64,000 nt of DNA. Source: Persicaria tinctoria (lineage: Eukaryota > Streptophyta > Magnoliopsida > Caryophyllales > Polygonaceae). Made by a program: the position numbers and the translations under genes. Location of the stretch: assembly GCA_037127255.1 (NCBI GenBank), contig JBANSL010000004.1:9486001-9550000 (forward strand). Direction: 5' to 3'. Below, piece after piece: positions 43,889 through 56,016 of the stretch. Positions within the stretch are counted from its first letter, which is position 1. Each line of letters starts with the position of its first letter. The notes beneath the pieces are model-generated. The model made no database searches and was not told where the DNA came from. It saw only the letters and a program-made list of their open reading frames with translations.

Positions 43889-46800
43889 AAGATGGTATCA
43901 GAGTTGAGGTTATGCAATTCGGGTACACAAGGGTCGAGTGTATGTTTTAAAAATCGCCCACAAATTTCAAAGACTTTTGAAAAGGATTTAAAGGGGCAAA
44001 ATGAACTTAAGATGCCTAACCCAAATCGGACTAAGTAACGAACTTGGCTTGTTATAAAAGAGGAAAACCGACTAAAGAAGAACCGAGTGGGTAGAAAGGC
44101 GTTAGACCATCCCTATTGGATATAGTTGGGGATGGGTAGGCAAATATCATCTTGTTCTTTACAGATAGTTTGGGAGACTCAAATGAGATCATTATGAGTG
44201 TTATTAACTGATTCTGTGCTGAATGCTTGCTATGGTAGAGATCCGATTTTGTATGCCTAACAATTAAATGTGTATTGACTGATCTGTGCAAACGGGATAA
44301 TGGGAGTGCCTCTATTTCTACATTGTCAAACCCAGCTTCTGTGAAACAACCCCTTCCACTATGTTGTTAACCCATTGACGGTGCTATCGAGTCTTTCTCC
44401 CGAATGTCAGTGTTTCCCACGGGGAATCAGATTGGTAAACACATTGTGTCGGAATCATGTATGGAGATGAAGGTTCTCTGAGTGAGTATTGGAAGGTGGT
44501 CCTTGATGGCATTTTGAGTCAAAAGTAAGGTGTCATGGGGTTGTCTTTCTTGATTCATATGATGATCAACCTTTATTTTCTTACCACAAAGAGTCGTACC
44601 AAAGTACCACGGGATAGAGGGGTGATGAGTCGGTTGGGAAAGTCAATGGTTGCCCTTAGGGATCTCTGTCCGGTTGTAATTGTGACTCTCTCTGAATTGC
44701 ATGACATAATTTTGTAATCTTTGGCATGTACCCTGTGAATGACCATTGGTAAAAAGCTACTCATGTTGTTGCATCTATGATTGGTTACATTGCTTAGGTC
44801 TTGTGTTATGTCTTGGCTTCTACCATGATTATATGTTTTCAGAGCATGTTTACTTGGCCTATTGATCATAGGATTGAATGGAAGTGTGAGCTGCATGAAA
44901 TGAATCTGCATGATTTTACTCTACTAGGTTTATGATAGTGTGATCGTTAAATTTTGATACCCTGATGAAGCAAGTTCCTTATTTGATATGTGCTACAACT
45001 TGATGTCAACATGCCTTATATGATACGTAATTTCCAGTACATGTTATTGTGATAATCCTTAATGTAAATTCGTGGTTGTATGACATTCTGTACCCATGCT
45101 TGCACCATTGCTTAGGTCTCGTGTTGCACCTTCCTTCTTGTCTTGATTATATGTTGTCTTCGCAAGTCTAATTGACATGATGTATTGGTAGTACTAATGA
45201 CTTATTAGAAGCATGAATGGCATGATATGAGTCTATATAATTGTTGTCTTCTCCTGGATTAGGTCCATGATAGTGTGAGAAGATTGCCCTTGGCTTTGTT
45301 TGATTAAATTAGTAGCTCCATATGTGACCATGTTGTCGAAGAAATGTCTTGATAAATGTATGTCTAATTTAGTATTATTGAATTGGAACACATGCCTCAT
45401 ATTTTACTTATATTGCCCTGTTATATAGGCTTGCGTTACGCGTTGCTACATTCCTCCCATGCTCTGTATCGATGGACTATGTTAATGCGGTGTCTTTGTG
45501 TATTGTTGTGTTAATCAATCAAGTGTATGCATGTACCAAATGTTATGATATGCCATTACTATCATGTAGGACCTTTGGTTGTGACCTATGTGGACCATAT
45601 GTACCTTGCCTACCTTACTGTTGATTCCCTCTTGAGATAGGTCCCTGATTGTGTGACTCTCCCCTCCCTCTGTTCTCTTAAAAGGTTGAGTTTATCCTGT
45701 TTCGATTGATGTTAGATTCGATGATTTACTTGTTTTCCATAATGGTCAGTCCTAGCATGTTTACCATATAGTCGCTCAGTAGTGTTTTTATATTACGCTA
45801 TGATAACCTCTCATGCTTGTATGAATGTATGACTTGACACCTCGCATGATCACACACCATGTTATATCACTTCGCATACACATGACGCATGAATGTTAGA
45901 ATGAATCTAGTCGAATTGCCTTGATTGTAGTCACGTTTTGATATGTGCTAGTAGTATCTTGTAGGGCTTCTACTTTCCAATATGAGTCGTTAAATGATTA
46001 CATGCCATCCTTGAACTATCACATGATCATTGTTGCCATAGGTGATAGTTACTATAATGTTCCTATGTGTTCTCGTAAACGCGTAATCTGGTTATACCTC
46101 GCCATGCTATATTTGACCTCACTTGTTAGTGTCTATATCTTGCTCGTGCATTGTCCGTATATGTGATACTTGCTCTGTTTGCTAAATCCTGCATATCTCG
46201 CTTAGGGCTACTAGACGTCATGGCGTTCATGGAATAATATATTGCTATTTTGCTTCACAAGCATTGGTGTAGGACTCAATCGTGTCTTTAGGAATGTGCA
46301 TGTATGTCGTTGTTCCTTGAGATAGGTACATGTTAGTGTGGATTGATATGGTTGATTTGCTTGTGATGAACTCTTGCTACTTGTCACAAATTATAACCTC
46401 ACCGACTTCCATAAGGGCATCGTTGCTATTCTCGGGTCAGAGTCTTGTCTCCAGTCTTGTCATCCTTTTAGCCTTAGTCTGTATTTCCGAAGTCAACATT
46501 GGGTTTCCCGTCCCTGTCACTCCCCTATCTCTGCTAACTTAGACTCCTCTGCGATACTTGGACAAGCGACCGCGTGAAAAAGGAAACAAGAAGTTAGTTA
46601 GCGATGGAGAGCGCAAAGGAAGCGTGGGCCCATAACCCACGGACCTCAGGATCAATAATGTCGGCAGGACGAGCATATTTTGTGGATTGCGGTTACCGAG
46701 TACAATATAACTTGTAGGCGGGAGTGTTCTTCGTTCGAATTGCTAATCCTTCTGAATTTGTTGATGATATGACACTGACCTGGCGATGGGACTTACGTGT

Positions 46801-49271
46801 TGATGTGCTGACTTGGTGATGACTGTTGCTTGATTGTCTGTTGTCTATGATGATATGATTTGATGCTTTATAGTTCTAATGTGTCATAATGTCTTGATGT
46901 GTTGATATTCTAAGTTGTTAAGCATGATCTAATTTTCTTGCCTATAAAATGTGAAATGCAAATGCTGAGAACCTGAATTGTTTATCTGATAAGGGTATAA
47001 CACAACATGCTAGCTTGACTTGATTATGTTTATATATGATGTTGCAATGATTATTGAGCATGATGGTAAACTGAGACTTGTTGAACCCATGATATTATGT
47101 TTATGAATGCTAGTTGATATGATGTAGACCTTATGTTTGATGATTTTCATGATTGCTTCTTCTTTAAACATGTGGGTGAGGTCATTTGGTAGCGTGGTTG
47201 GAGAGTGGTAACAGAATTTTGGGCGGTTGGGATGATCGATGGTACTAGAAGGTGAGTTGCGAGAGAGGGATGCTGGCTTAAGTAAGACTCGGTGAGCTTT
47301 GGGATTTATGGGAGGCAATGTTGGTGGTTCTGATGAGCTTCTAGGTGATGCTTCAGGTAGTACGAGGAGTACAAGGAAGGGCTCGTGAATATTGAGGACA
47401 TGATATTAGAGGGTACTTGGGTGTGAAGTTGGAGATAGGAGTTGGATTCTTAGAGGTGGATGGTGTGGTAGTGCTTGGCGGAAGGAGCGGCGAGATTTGA
47501 GCATCGAGATGAATTGGGATTCTTCGGGGAATTTTTTTGTCTGAGTTGACGGTGGCGAGTCTAAAAGGGGATTAGTCTTGGTTTGACAGTAGAGATGGGC
47601 GAGTGGGGATTGTGTTTTATTTTTTATTGGTATGATGTGAGGATTTTTCTTGATTATTTATCTGCTGACATTATGTTAGATAGCAAGTAGCAACCACGAT
47701 GAACCTGATATGGAATGATATTACATATTGTTATGCAATATTGAAATCTAATTGGTAGTGACTGGTGTTATCATGATATATCGAAGCATTGCTATTCTGC
47801 TATGCGTTTTAGAAGCATGTTACGATGTGTTATATGAATTATGAGATAATAATGTGTTATTATGTGAAAGCATGGTGTTATATTATGTGGTGGTAAACAT
47901 GATGTTATATTATGTTGTAGTAATCATGATGTTGTATTATATGGTTGAGAAGCATGACTATTGATATGTTAAATGATGAGTATGACTTGGAATGTGAATA
48001 TGATTTGTATATATATCATATAATGGTGTCTGATCACTAAATGATCGTTATAGGACATTGTGATGAGTTAAGATGATTTCTAGACAGCATGTTGACATTT
48101 TGATGGTGATATACTTCTTGATCTTCCCTTTTTATTGAATCTTAATAGCATGACCTTGATTGTATTGATGTGTTGATAAGTAGTTTTGTTCCGTTGACTT
48201 ATGATGAAATTTCGCTATGGCTAACCTTGCAAGTACCGATGATTGACGTGATAAAAATGTTATGCTAATGCTGGATAGGAATTGGATAGGATGACTATGT
48301 GAATTTATGGGTTAAATGATATCCCTTGCTGTGACTGGCCCTACTATGATTGCGATGCTGATATGCGATAGTGAGATATCCTTTATGACTTTTGGTGTGA
48401 TATCGAGCCATGTGTTATGATTTTGGCATATTGTTGAGATGTGTATCATGACCTTTAGTATGATGTGGAGATATTGATATGACCTTGTGACACCGTGTTG
48501 GCATATGTTTGAGACTTGTCGTATGATGTACTAGTTGAAGATTGGTTGGTTATGTGGTTATGCATTTCTTATAGCTTGTGGTTCTTGCATGAATTGAGAT
48601 TGATAGATTGATTTGATTTTGGAAACTAGGGAGAGGATATGGGATTAGCCCTTAGAGGTGGATGATTCCACCTCTGAGCTTCTGAATTTGATTGATTGTT
48701 ATGCGAGAAACTGATTTGGTTTTGGAGGATTTTGACGAAATTTTGATCGAAAGAATTTTACTTGTTTTGGTGCAAAGTTGCTTGGTTAAACGCCTTATTT
48801 GAAGATTTTGAGCGGTTTGAAAAGGAATTACCTGAAATTTTAAAGAATAAACGTTACCGAGAATTTCAACGATTTTGAGGCCAATCTTTTCCACTCGTGG
48901 AATCCCTTTTTGAGAATTTTTACACTCGGGCTTATATTATAACGCCTCACGACGTGGATACAAGCATTTTATAGGGGCGCATATAGAATGCTTGCTAAGA
49001 CCCAGTAGAGACGCTATGATCGCTTTTCGAGTTATAATGTGACCGAAAGGTCGGGGTAAGGGTGTGATACGGGCCCATATCACATACTTGCTACGACCAA
49101 TTGGGAATGTTATGATCACGTCAAGGGTGCTGTGAGGATCTCATACGGGCCCCTATGAGATGCTTACAGAATCAATGGCATGATCCTTGGACTCACCAAT
49201 TTAAAACTTCGTCCCCATGTTTTAGAGTGATTTTAGTCTCGGGGACGAGACTTGTTTTTAGAGGTGGATGA
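43889..49271 (+). mobile_element. LARD internal domain, non-coding
   Basis: A primer-binding site TGGTATCAGAGTTGAGG (43,893-43,909; tRNA-iMet type) follows the 5' LTR. A purine-rich tract TTTTAGAGGTGGATGA (49,256-49,271) precedes the 3' LTR. The 5.4 kb between has no frame above about 110 codons and no gag or pol motif on either strand; it is T/G-rich with many TGATATG and TGTTATG phrases. This fits a large retrotransposon derivative (LARD) that depends on proteins from a related Gypsy element. A second copy of the purine tract, CTTAGAGGTGGATGATTCC, occurs at about 48,650. Confidence 0.85.
43893..43909 (+). promoter_or_regulatory. LARD primer-binding site
   Basis: TGGTATCAGAG, four bases after the 5' LTR, is the expected initiator tRNA-Met complement. 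It fixes the transcriptional orientation as plus. Confidence 0.85.
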
Positions 49272-50239
49272 TGTAAAGACCGGGAAATTTTAGAATATTA
49301 AATTATTAAAATAGTGATTTATAATCATTCCGATTTTAAGATTTGGGAGGTTTGGAATTTCTGTCCTTGAGCTATTGGTTTTATTCTAAATATTTTAAAA
49401 CGAGTTCCGGCATTATTTAATTGGAAATTTAAAATAAGTTATACTATGCTTTTATATACCGAAAATTGGAAAATAATGTTTGGAGTTCTTATTAAATTCG
49501 GAATTGAAAATTTAAAAATCGTTTTAACTTGAGTCGGATAAGGTCGAGAGAGCGGGTATCGAGATATTCGATCGGGTACTCAAATATCTATTGGGACCAC
49601 TTGTTGCTTTACCTCTTCTTGTATCTAAAAGCTGTCCAGCTTGTCATCTTTAACCAATTCTCAGCTCCTCTCACACTATCTCTCACACACTATTGCAGCT
49701 CATTTTTTTTCCATTCATAGACAAACACTCACCCTCCCTCTCTTCCCCTTTACCACATCTCTTTGCCTCCTATGACTATTGATGCGAATCTCTCGCAGGA
49801 AGGTTGGCCCGATCTTTCGATAGGTAGTCGAATTCGATTCCGCAAACGCCCGAATCTCACGAACGCCTTTGGAACCACGAGTATCAATCCTTGTCGAATC
49901 TCACGACAAGAACAAATCCTCAGCGCCGCTTCTCACGGTCCTTAGTGTTCGAATCTCTCGAACGGTTGAAAGCTTCTCGCTCTCTAGGGTTTCTAATGAA
50001 ACGCTCTTTTTTCTCAAATTCAGGATCTCCCTTTTTCATTAATCATAAACGTACTTAAATAGCAACACATAAAAAACCTAATGACTTAAAAACCCTAATG
50101 GGCTTTTCTAACAAATTCCTAAAGCCCATCAATAATATAATAAAACTGAAATAATATAAAAACTAATACTTATTAAATATTCAAACTTATTAAATAAAAG
50201 ATATGCTAAAATTAACCAAACAATAAAAATATAATACAA

Positions 50240-50746
50240 TCACGGATCATTAATCTTCATCACTTCAAATCCTTGAATAAATCTTAGTTGTCTCGTTGTT
50301 GGCCAATTTGATGTTTCCCGGATTGTACCATTCTCCCTTTCTTGAATTCGAGTCGTCCTCGACTCGTGTATAAATAGAAACACCGACGGAGAACAGTGAG
50401 GACTATCATGAGAAAAACTTGGAGGCATTACCTCAAAGTGTTCCACAACAGGAATGGAACTCATATGAAGCGCAGCCAAGGGAACATCCTTAACAAACTC
50501 CTCAAAAAGCTCGTCAACAACGTCTCGATCCTCCGGAACAACATCAAAAGCAACAACATACTCAAGATCATCATCATAGACATCATATACGGGAGTAAGG
50601 GTCTCATAATCTACTAATGGTGCCTCGATGACAAATTCATTGAAACAAGAGTTGTGTTGGTCAATGAGTTGTTGCACTTGCCACTGAAGTTTGTAAGTAA
50701 GACGACACAAATCATCGATCAGAAGCTTTCGGATAGCCTGCGACAT
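50240..50746 (-). CDS. Short acidic ORF of the TRIM-like element, function unknown
   Basis: An open frame starting MSQAIRKLLIDDL (or at an ATG 22 codons upstream, 50,812) crosses the purine tract and ends in the 3' LTR. It encodes an acidic protein with PVYDVYDDDLEYVV and EDRDVVDELFEEF. No gag, protease or polymerase motif is visible. The acidic spacer-like composition recalls linkers in Gypsy polyproteins, so it may be a remnant of a parent's polyprotein. Whether it is expressed cannot be judged. The upstream region (50,830-51,260) encodes low-complexity Gly/Val- and Ala/Arg-rich sequence in all frames. Confidence 0.4.
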   Translation of the reverse strand: MSQAIRKLLIDDLCRLTYKLQWQVQQLIDQHNSCFNEFVIEAPLVDYETLTPVYDVYDDDLEYVVAFDVVPEDRDVVDELFEEFVKDVPLAALHMSSIPVVEHFEVMPPSFSHDSPHCSPSVFLFIHESRTTRIQERENGTIRETSNWPTTRQLRFIQGFEVMKINDP

Positions 50747-50834
50747 GGTTAGTATACCAAAAGCAATACCCGAACGGAAGCAAAGTCGGGCAAAAGAAGC
50801 TGCCGAGCGCACGAGGGCACGGAGAGATGGGCGC

Positions 50835-50935
50835 TGCAGGGAGCAGGTGCGCGGGCGTGCACTTCAGGCGCGCGGGCGTGCACCGGAGTGCGCGGGCGTG
50901 CACGGGAGGTGCGCGGGCGTGCAGCGCGCGGCTGC
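50835..50935. repeat. GC-rich GCGCGGGCGTGCA repeats
   Basis: Five imperfect copies of GTGCGCGGGCGTGCA(C/G), spaced 20-25 bp, lie inside the TRIM-like element. The island is strongly GC-rich in an AT-rich context. A similar CGCGCCCGCGCTG repeat occurs in the solo LTR at 27.06-27.2 kb. Confidence 0.8.
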
Positions 50936-53900
50936 GTTTTCGCTGTTGCTGCGATGTTCGCCGTGGTGTTCGTTGCCAGAGATTTGCGGCTGGCTGGGAG
51001 GGTTGGTGGTGGTCGAAAGGTGGCTGTCAAGGGTTGTTGGTGGTCAGATGGTGGTGGTGGTGGTCGGAGGTGGTGGTGGAGAGGCGGTGGTCTGGTGGCG
51101 GTCGTTGGTTAGGGTTTGCGAAAAACCTGTGTACTGATGGGGGCTGGTGGTTGCGGATGCTAGTGCTGGTGGCTGGAGGGCTGATGGTGGTCGGGTGGTT
51201 GTCAGAGGTGATGGTGGAGCGACGGCAGTGGTGGTGGCCGAAGGTGGTGGTGGAAGAATTAGGGTTTTTTTTTGTGTGATTTTTGGGTTTTTGGATGATT
51301 AAATTGCTGAAATTGAAACAAAATCAACAATTAAATAGGATATAGACGACTACCTTGATCGATGTTCTGACAGCTGATACCAATTAATGCGAATCTCTCG
51401 CAGGAAGGTTGGCCCGATCTTTCGATAGGTAGTCGAATTCGATTCCGCAAACGCCCGAATCTCACGAACGCCTTTGGAACCACGAGTATCAATCCTTGTC
51501 GAATCTCACGACAAGAACAAATCCTCAGCGCCGCTCCTTGTCGAATCTCACGACAAGAACAAATCCTCAGCGCCGCTTCTCACGGTCCTTAGTGTTCGAA
51601 TCTCTCGAACGGTTGAAAGCTTCTCGCTCTCTAGGGTTTCTAATGAAACGCTCTTTTTTCTCAAATTCAGGATCTCCCTTTTTCATTAATCATAAACGTA
51701 CTTAAATAGCAACACATAAAAAACCTAATGACTTAAAAACCCTAATGGGCTTTTCTAACAAATTCCTAAAGCCCATCAATAATATAATAAAACTGAAATA
51801 ATATAAAAACTAATACTTATTAAATATTCAAACTTATTAAATAAAAGATATGCTAAAATTAACCAAACAATAAAAATATAATACAATCACGGATCATTAA
51901 TCTTCATCACTTCAAATCCTTGAATAAATCTTAGTTGTCTCGTTGTTGGCCAATTTGATGTTTCCCAAATTGTACCAACTATGCCTCCCACGCCAATGCT
52001 GAACCCACCTCCTCCTATCTGATCTACTGAAGTAGCAGGGCAACTTAGCCACGCCAAATTTGCTTCCTTGCCCTATTTCGAATCAAACTTGCAGGAACCC
52101 AGAAAACCCACTCCCTCCTCCTTTGTCTCATTGCAAAACCACCTCAAAGAGCTCCTCCCACCCACTGTTTTCAGTGAGCCACCCAGCAGCTGCTCCACCG
52201 TCAACGTCGGCCACCCAGGAGGTCGCCGGAGCCGCCATGAATCCTCCCCTGTTCCTCCCCCGAAGCCACCGAGTCCATTTCTCTCCGATTTCGAGAAACT
52301 CGCAGCAGCCGCGTCTTTCCTTCCCTATCCGTAGCAGCAGCATCTAGGAAGTCGCAGGAGATCAGGAGGCGCCCCGAGACTCCGGCGTAGCAAGGCCGAG
52401 CCGCGTCGCACCCACCTCTCCTGGTTCTCGTCTCCATGGTCGGTGAGGACGTTTCCTTTCGTTTTTCATCCAATCTATCCATAAAGGTCCACCTTTAAAA
52501 TGTTTCCCTTTGACCTAGGCCATTTCCGGCGCTGATTTCCCTCCGGCGAAGTTGAATCGAGTCCGACGAAGATTTCCGGCGAAAATCCGGATCTCGGTGA
52601 GCTCTCTCCCTCCTTTCCCCTTTACTCGCTGTTGAATTCTTTTGGGTCGGGTAAGGTCGGAATGTCGTTCCAGTCAGATGGGAGTGGCCTGGGGTCGGAA
52701 CGAAGGTCGCCGGCGCCTGGATCTCTTTCTTCTTCTCTTCGATTTTCCGAGCGGCGTTGAGCAGAGGCGGGTGTTGGGGGAGACGGGTTTGGGGTTCTTT
52801 TTTAATTCCTTTTCTGTTGAACCGGGTTTTAATGGGTTATTTGGATCCGATTTGAGAGAAGGTTTGGGCTGGGCTTTCATCGTTGGTTTGTTTTGTTGTT
52901 GGGTCATTATGTTTTGTTGTTATCGTTGTTAGATTATTATTATTAAATTCTGAAATCTTGTGTTAAATACAAATTATGTGAACAAAATATTCCTTTTTGA
53001 AATTTTATATCTTATAAAGTTATTTTGGAAAGTGATATTGTTTGAATATGTATTTTATGATGTTTAATTTATGATTTAAGAATTTTAAAGTGATTTATTG
53101 GCTTTGGTTTATTAATATGAGTTGAAAAGAAGATTTAACTATGCATTGCATGTTGGTTAAGTATTAGTTGGAAACTTATTTAAAAAAAGGGTTTTTAAGT
53201 TTCCTGGAATTACTTCTTAAAGGAAGTGTTGTCTTGAAAACCAAAATGCCGGAATTATTCTATAATTGGATTTTGAGAGATTTATTATAAGGTTTAACTG
53301 ATCGATGCCGGGATTTGACCAAGTATGATTTTGAAGGAATTGTTTGAAAAATGAGTTGACTTAACTTGAGATTAAAGAGTTTGGAAAAATGGTTGGTACG
53401 ACTTTATCAATGGGTTTGATTGGAAGAATGATTTTGGTTGATGTTGATCGTATCGGAAAGGTTTTGGAAAATGGTTTTACTATCGGTTGGTTTTGAGTAT
53501 GTTGAACACGTGGAGTCCATGTGTATGAATGATGGATCGGTAGCTTATGAAAATGGCTTGATGATAGGTGTGTACTGCTTTTGGATTGCTTTGGTTTTGC
53601 ATTTGGGCCCTTGCTTGCGTTATTTTGTTGTTCTGCATCTTCAGGTAAGTTCCCTAGGGGGCTTACTCATGTTGGACATTCATGCCTGTTGTTGCATTTT
53701 ATGTTAGGTGTTGCATATGCATAAAAGCATGCCATGTAGTATCCTGTTTAGGTTGCACTAATTGAATGAGCATCTGCTTACTTTATGCGTTTGAAACAGA
53801 ACGGCCGTTATCTGTGATAGTCCTAGAGTCTTTGCTAGGGTCATAGGGTAGCCCAGCCTCATCGGGTACCCTGAGTCAATCGAGTCATGAACTTCCTTAT

Positions 53901-54598
53901 ATTATGAGATGCCTGCGGACTTTATTGTGGAGCGGGTTAGGCATGCGTGCCGCCCGATTATGATGGAATGCATCCACGAGCTGGCCAGTCTCCGCCCTAT
54001 CGGAAGGGGGTGGAGGTAGGAGAGGGATATGCCACTTGGCATTGTCTTGGGCCCTTTTACAGTATTTTTACACATTATTATAACTAGGAACATGCTAGTG
54101 TGTTTCACTTTCGTACTGCAGTAGAGCATCTTTATTAGGTATAGCACATACTATGTGGCCTCAGCGAGGACTATCGGTCCCGCATGAGTGGCTCGATCTG
54201 ACTCCTTTCCCCGTTCTTTTTTTTAAGGTATTTTCTGCAGATTTTGAGTGCTCGATGTCTATATGACGGGGTTCCCTTTTGGCAAATTGAAGAATCTGGC
54301 TAATATCCTAACTTAGTAAAATGGTGATTACCCACTCATGATTTGGTTTTGCCGTGGTACTTATATCTTTACTTGCTCCCGCTTTACTTCCGTTTGAAAT
54401 GGATTCCACAACATGGTCTTAGGATAGGTTAAGGGTACCCAACGGCCCTACGATATTTTCAGGGTTCGAAATCCCTCTTTATTACTGACCATAAAAAAAT
54501 GAGTTTGAAACCTCGACCTGTACCTGGATTGCAAGATCCGAACAAGGGGTTTCATCCCTTGAAACGTAACCCGGAAATCATAATTCCGGGCCGTTACA

Positions 54599-55325
54599 CC
54601 GATGAGGAAGCAATCCAATCGGACATCATAGGTTTGGCAAGCACGAGATTGATAGTGGATCGATAAGCGACAACCACTGTTTCAGCAATTTCAGCCATTG
54701 AAGCATCTGAGATCGAGCGCGAGATCGAGTCGGGATCAACAGATCAGAGCGCGAATCGGAGGAGGAGGAGTCCATGGAGAAGCCATGGCATCGAATTCAA
54801 CTCGTCGGCGGCGCACCGAATTCGTCTTTCTTGGAATCGATTCAGGCGGCCGCTAGCAAGGTGATAGAGGCAATCGAGATCCCTGGAATTCGAGAGGACA
54901 GAGGCGAGATCCCTGGAGCGAGAACGGAGGGGGCGGATCTGGGCCGCCAGTTGCAAATCGCTGGCTCGGAGCGCAAATCGAAGGAGGAGGCGCCATGGAT
55001 GGTCGATCAGGGGTTGAGATCTCAGATCTCCGTCCTCGATCTGCTTGGCAATGGCAGTGGCATCCGTCAGATCCGACGAAGGAGCGGTCGTTCAGAGCAG
55101 AGAGCGAGGGAGGGGTTGACGAAGAGAGCGAGATCTGAAACATCGAAGAGGGATATATCTCTTATTTCGTCCATGGATCTGTGGTGCTGAAACGGCGATT
55201 GATGTATGAAATTAGGGGATAATTTTGTCCAGAAAATTTTATGTGGACAAAACCCTAATTTGCCACACTTGGGGGACACTCTTCAAATAGAGGCCCAAAA
55301 ATGGGTCCGTTGGGCAAATTTTCTC
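54599..55325. other. MULE sequence right of the LARD
   Basis: Begins with the LARD target duplication and runs to the MULE right end. It is GATC/GAGATC-rich. A 138-codon frame (54,774-55,190) is open but has no recognisable domain and looks like the GA-rich leader seen next to other MULE ends in this window. No gene is claimed. Confidence 0.5.
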
Positions 55326-55544
55326 TTTTATATTTATACAATATAAGTTAAATCAATAGAGGTGGTAGTAGTACAATATTATACTCTGAAGTCTAAATTT
55401 TAATAATAGAAATAGTTCATTTAGACATGGAAAATAAGTAGATAATAATTTAATAAGTGTAAGACTATAACTCTATAAGTGTATGCATTTGTATAAGTTA
55501 ATATTTAATAAGACTATAAATAAATGAATATTGAACCGAATAAT

Positions 55545-55890
55545 TTAAATCTCAAACTCCAATGTGAATCTCAAATCTTGATCTCAATCTCGATTTCAAA
55601 TCTCAATATTTGTCTTAATCTGAAATCTAAATCTAAATCTCAAATCATTATCTCAATAACAATCTCAAGTTCTCAACCTTTAACTCAATCTTAAATCTCA
55701 ATCTTAATCTTATCTTGAACTCAATCTCAAATCTCAGTCTTAACTTGATCTCAAATCTCAAATCTTTATATATCTTAACCTCAAATATCAAATGTCCATA
55801 TTTGTGCCAATCTTAAATCTCAATCTTGATCTAAATCTCAATCTCGATCTAAATCTCAATCTCAATCTCAAATTTCAAATCTCAAGACTT
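55545..55890. repeat. TCTCAATC/AAATCTC low-complexity tract
   Basis: About 350 bp made of (A/C)AATCTCAA and CTTAATCT variations. It is non-coding and of satellite-like character. Confidence 0.75.
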
Positions 55891-56016
55891 TAAATACATC
55901 GAATATTCGAATCCATCGAAGATGAAGTATTTATAAGTTTTATTTATAACTTTGGTTTTTTTTTAAACGTGTTTCTTTTTATAGTTATAACTTATAAGTT
56001 ATAAGTATAAATATAA

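Larger units (their letters stand above)
49780..51977 (-). mobile_element. Small non-autonomous LTR retrotransposon (TRIM-like)
   Basis: Flanked by the 5-bp duplication ACTAT (49,775-49,779 and 51,978-51,982). On the minus strand the 5' LTR (51,977-51,385, 593 bp) begins TGGTACAA. It is followed by a primer site TGGTATCAGCTGTC (about 51,383-51,370). The 3' LTR (50,330-49,780, 551 bp) is preceded by the purine tract AAGAAAGGGAGAA (50,343-50,331). The LTRs are almost identical. The 42-bp size difference is exactly one extra copy of a 42-bp unit (CCTTGTCGAATC onward) in the 5' LTR. The internal domain is only 1,054 bp. It is the youngest insertion in this nest. Confidence 0.9.
49272..54598 (+). 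repeat. LARD 3' LTR, interrupted by a TRIM-like element
   Basis: The LTR starts TGTAAAGACCGGG after the purine tract and ends CCGTTACA, followed by the target duplication CCGAT (54,599-54,603). Without the 2.2 kb nested element and its 5-bp duplication, its length is 3,124 bp, close to the 3,088 bp of the two-part 5' LTR. It provides the intact reference for the inversion breakpoint. Confidence 0.92.
39003..55325. mobile_element. MULE hosting the nested LARD insertion
   Basis: An exact 9-bp duplication TTTTATATT (38,994-39,002 and 55,326-55,334) brackets the block, as expected for Mutator-like elements. The ends are imperfect inverted repeats: the left has ATAATTTTGGGC, AAAATGTCCACC and AGCAAAATGTCCACCCC, and the right, read inverted, has ATTTTTGGGC, GAGTGTCCCCCA and GGCAAATTAGGGT. 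Without the nested retroelements it is about 2.5 kb, rich in GTTTCAGCA motifs, and has no recognisable transposase. Its left interior is currently inverted together with part of the LARD 5' LTR. Confidence 0.72.

Noticed and set aside
54774..55190. 138-codon frame starting MEKPWHR
   Set aside because: GA/GATC-rich sequence next to the MULE right end gives open frames on both strands. The composition is unlike conserved protein and no motif is seen.
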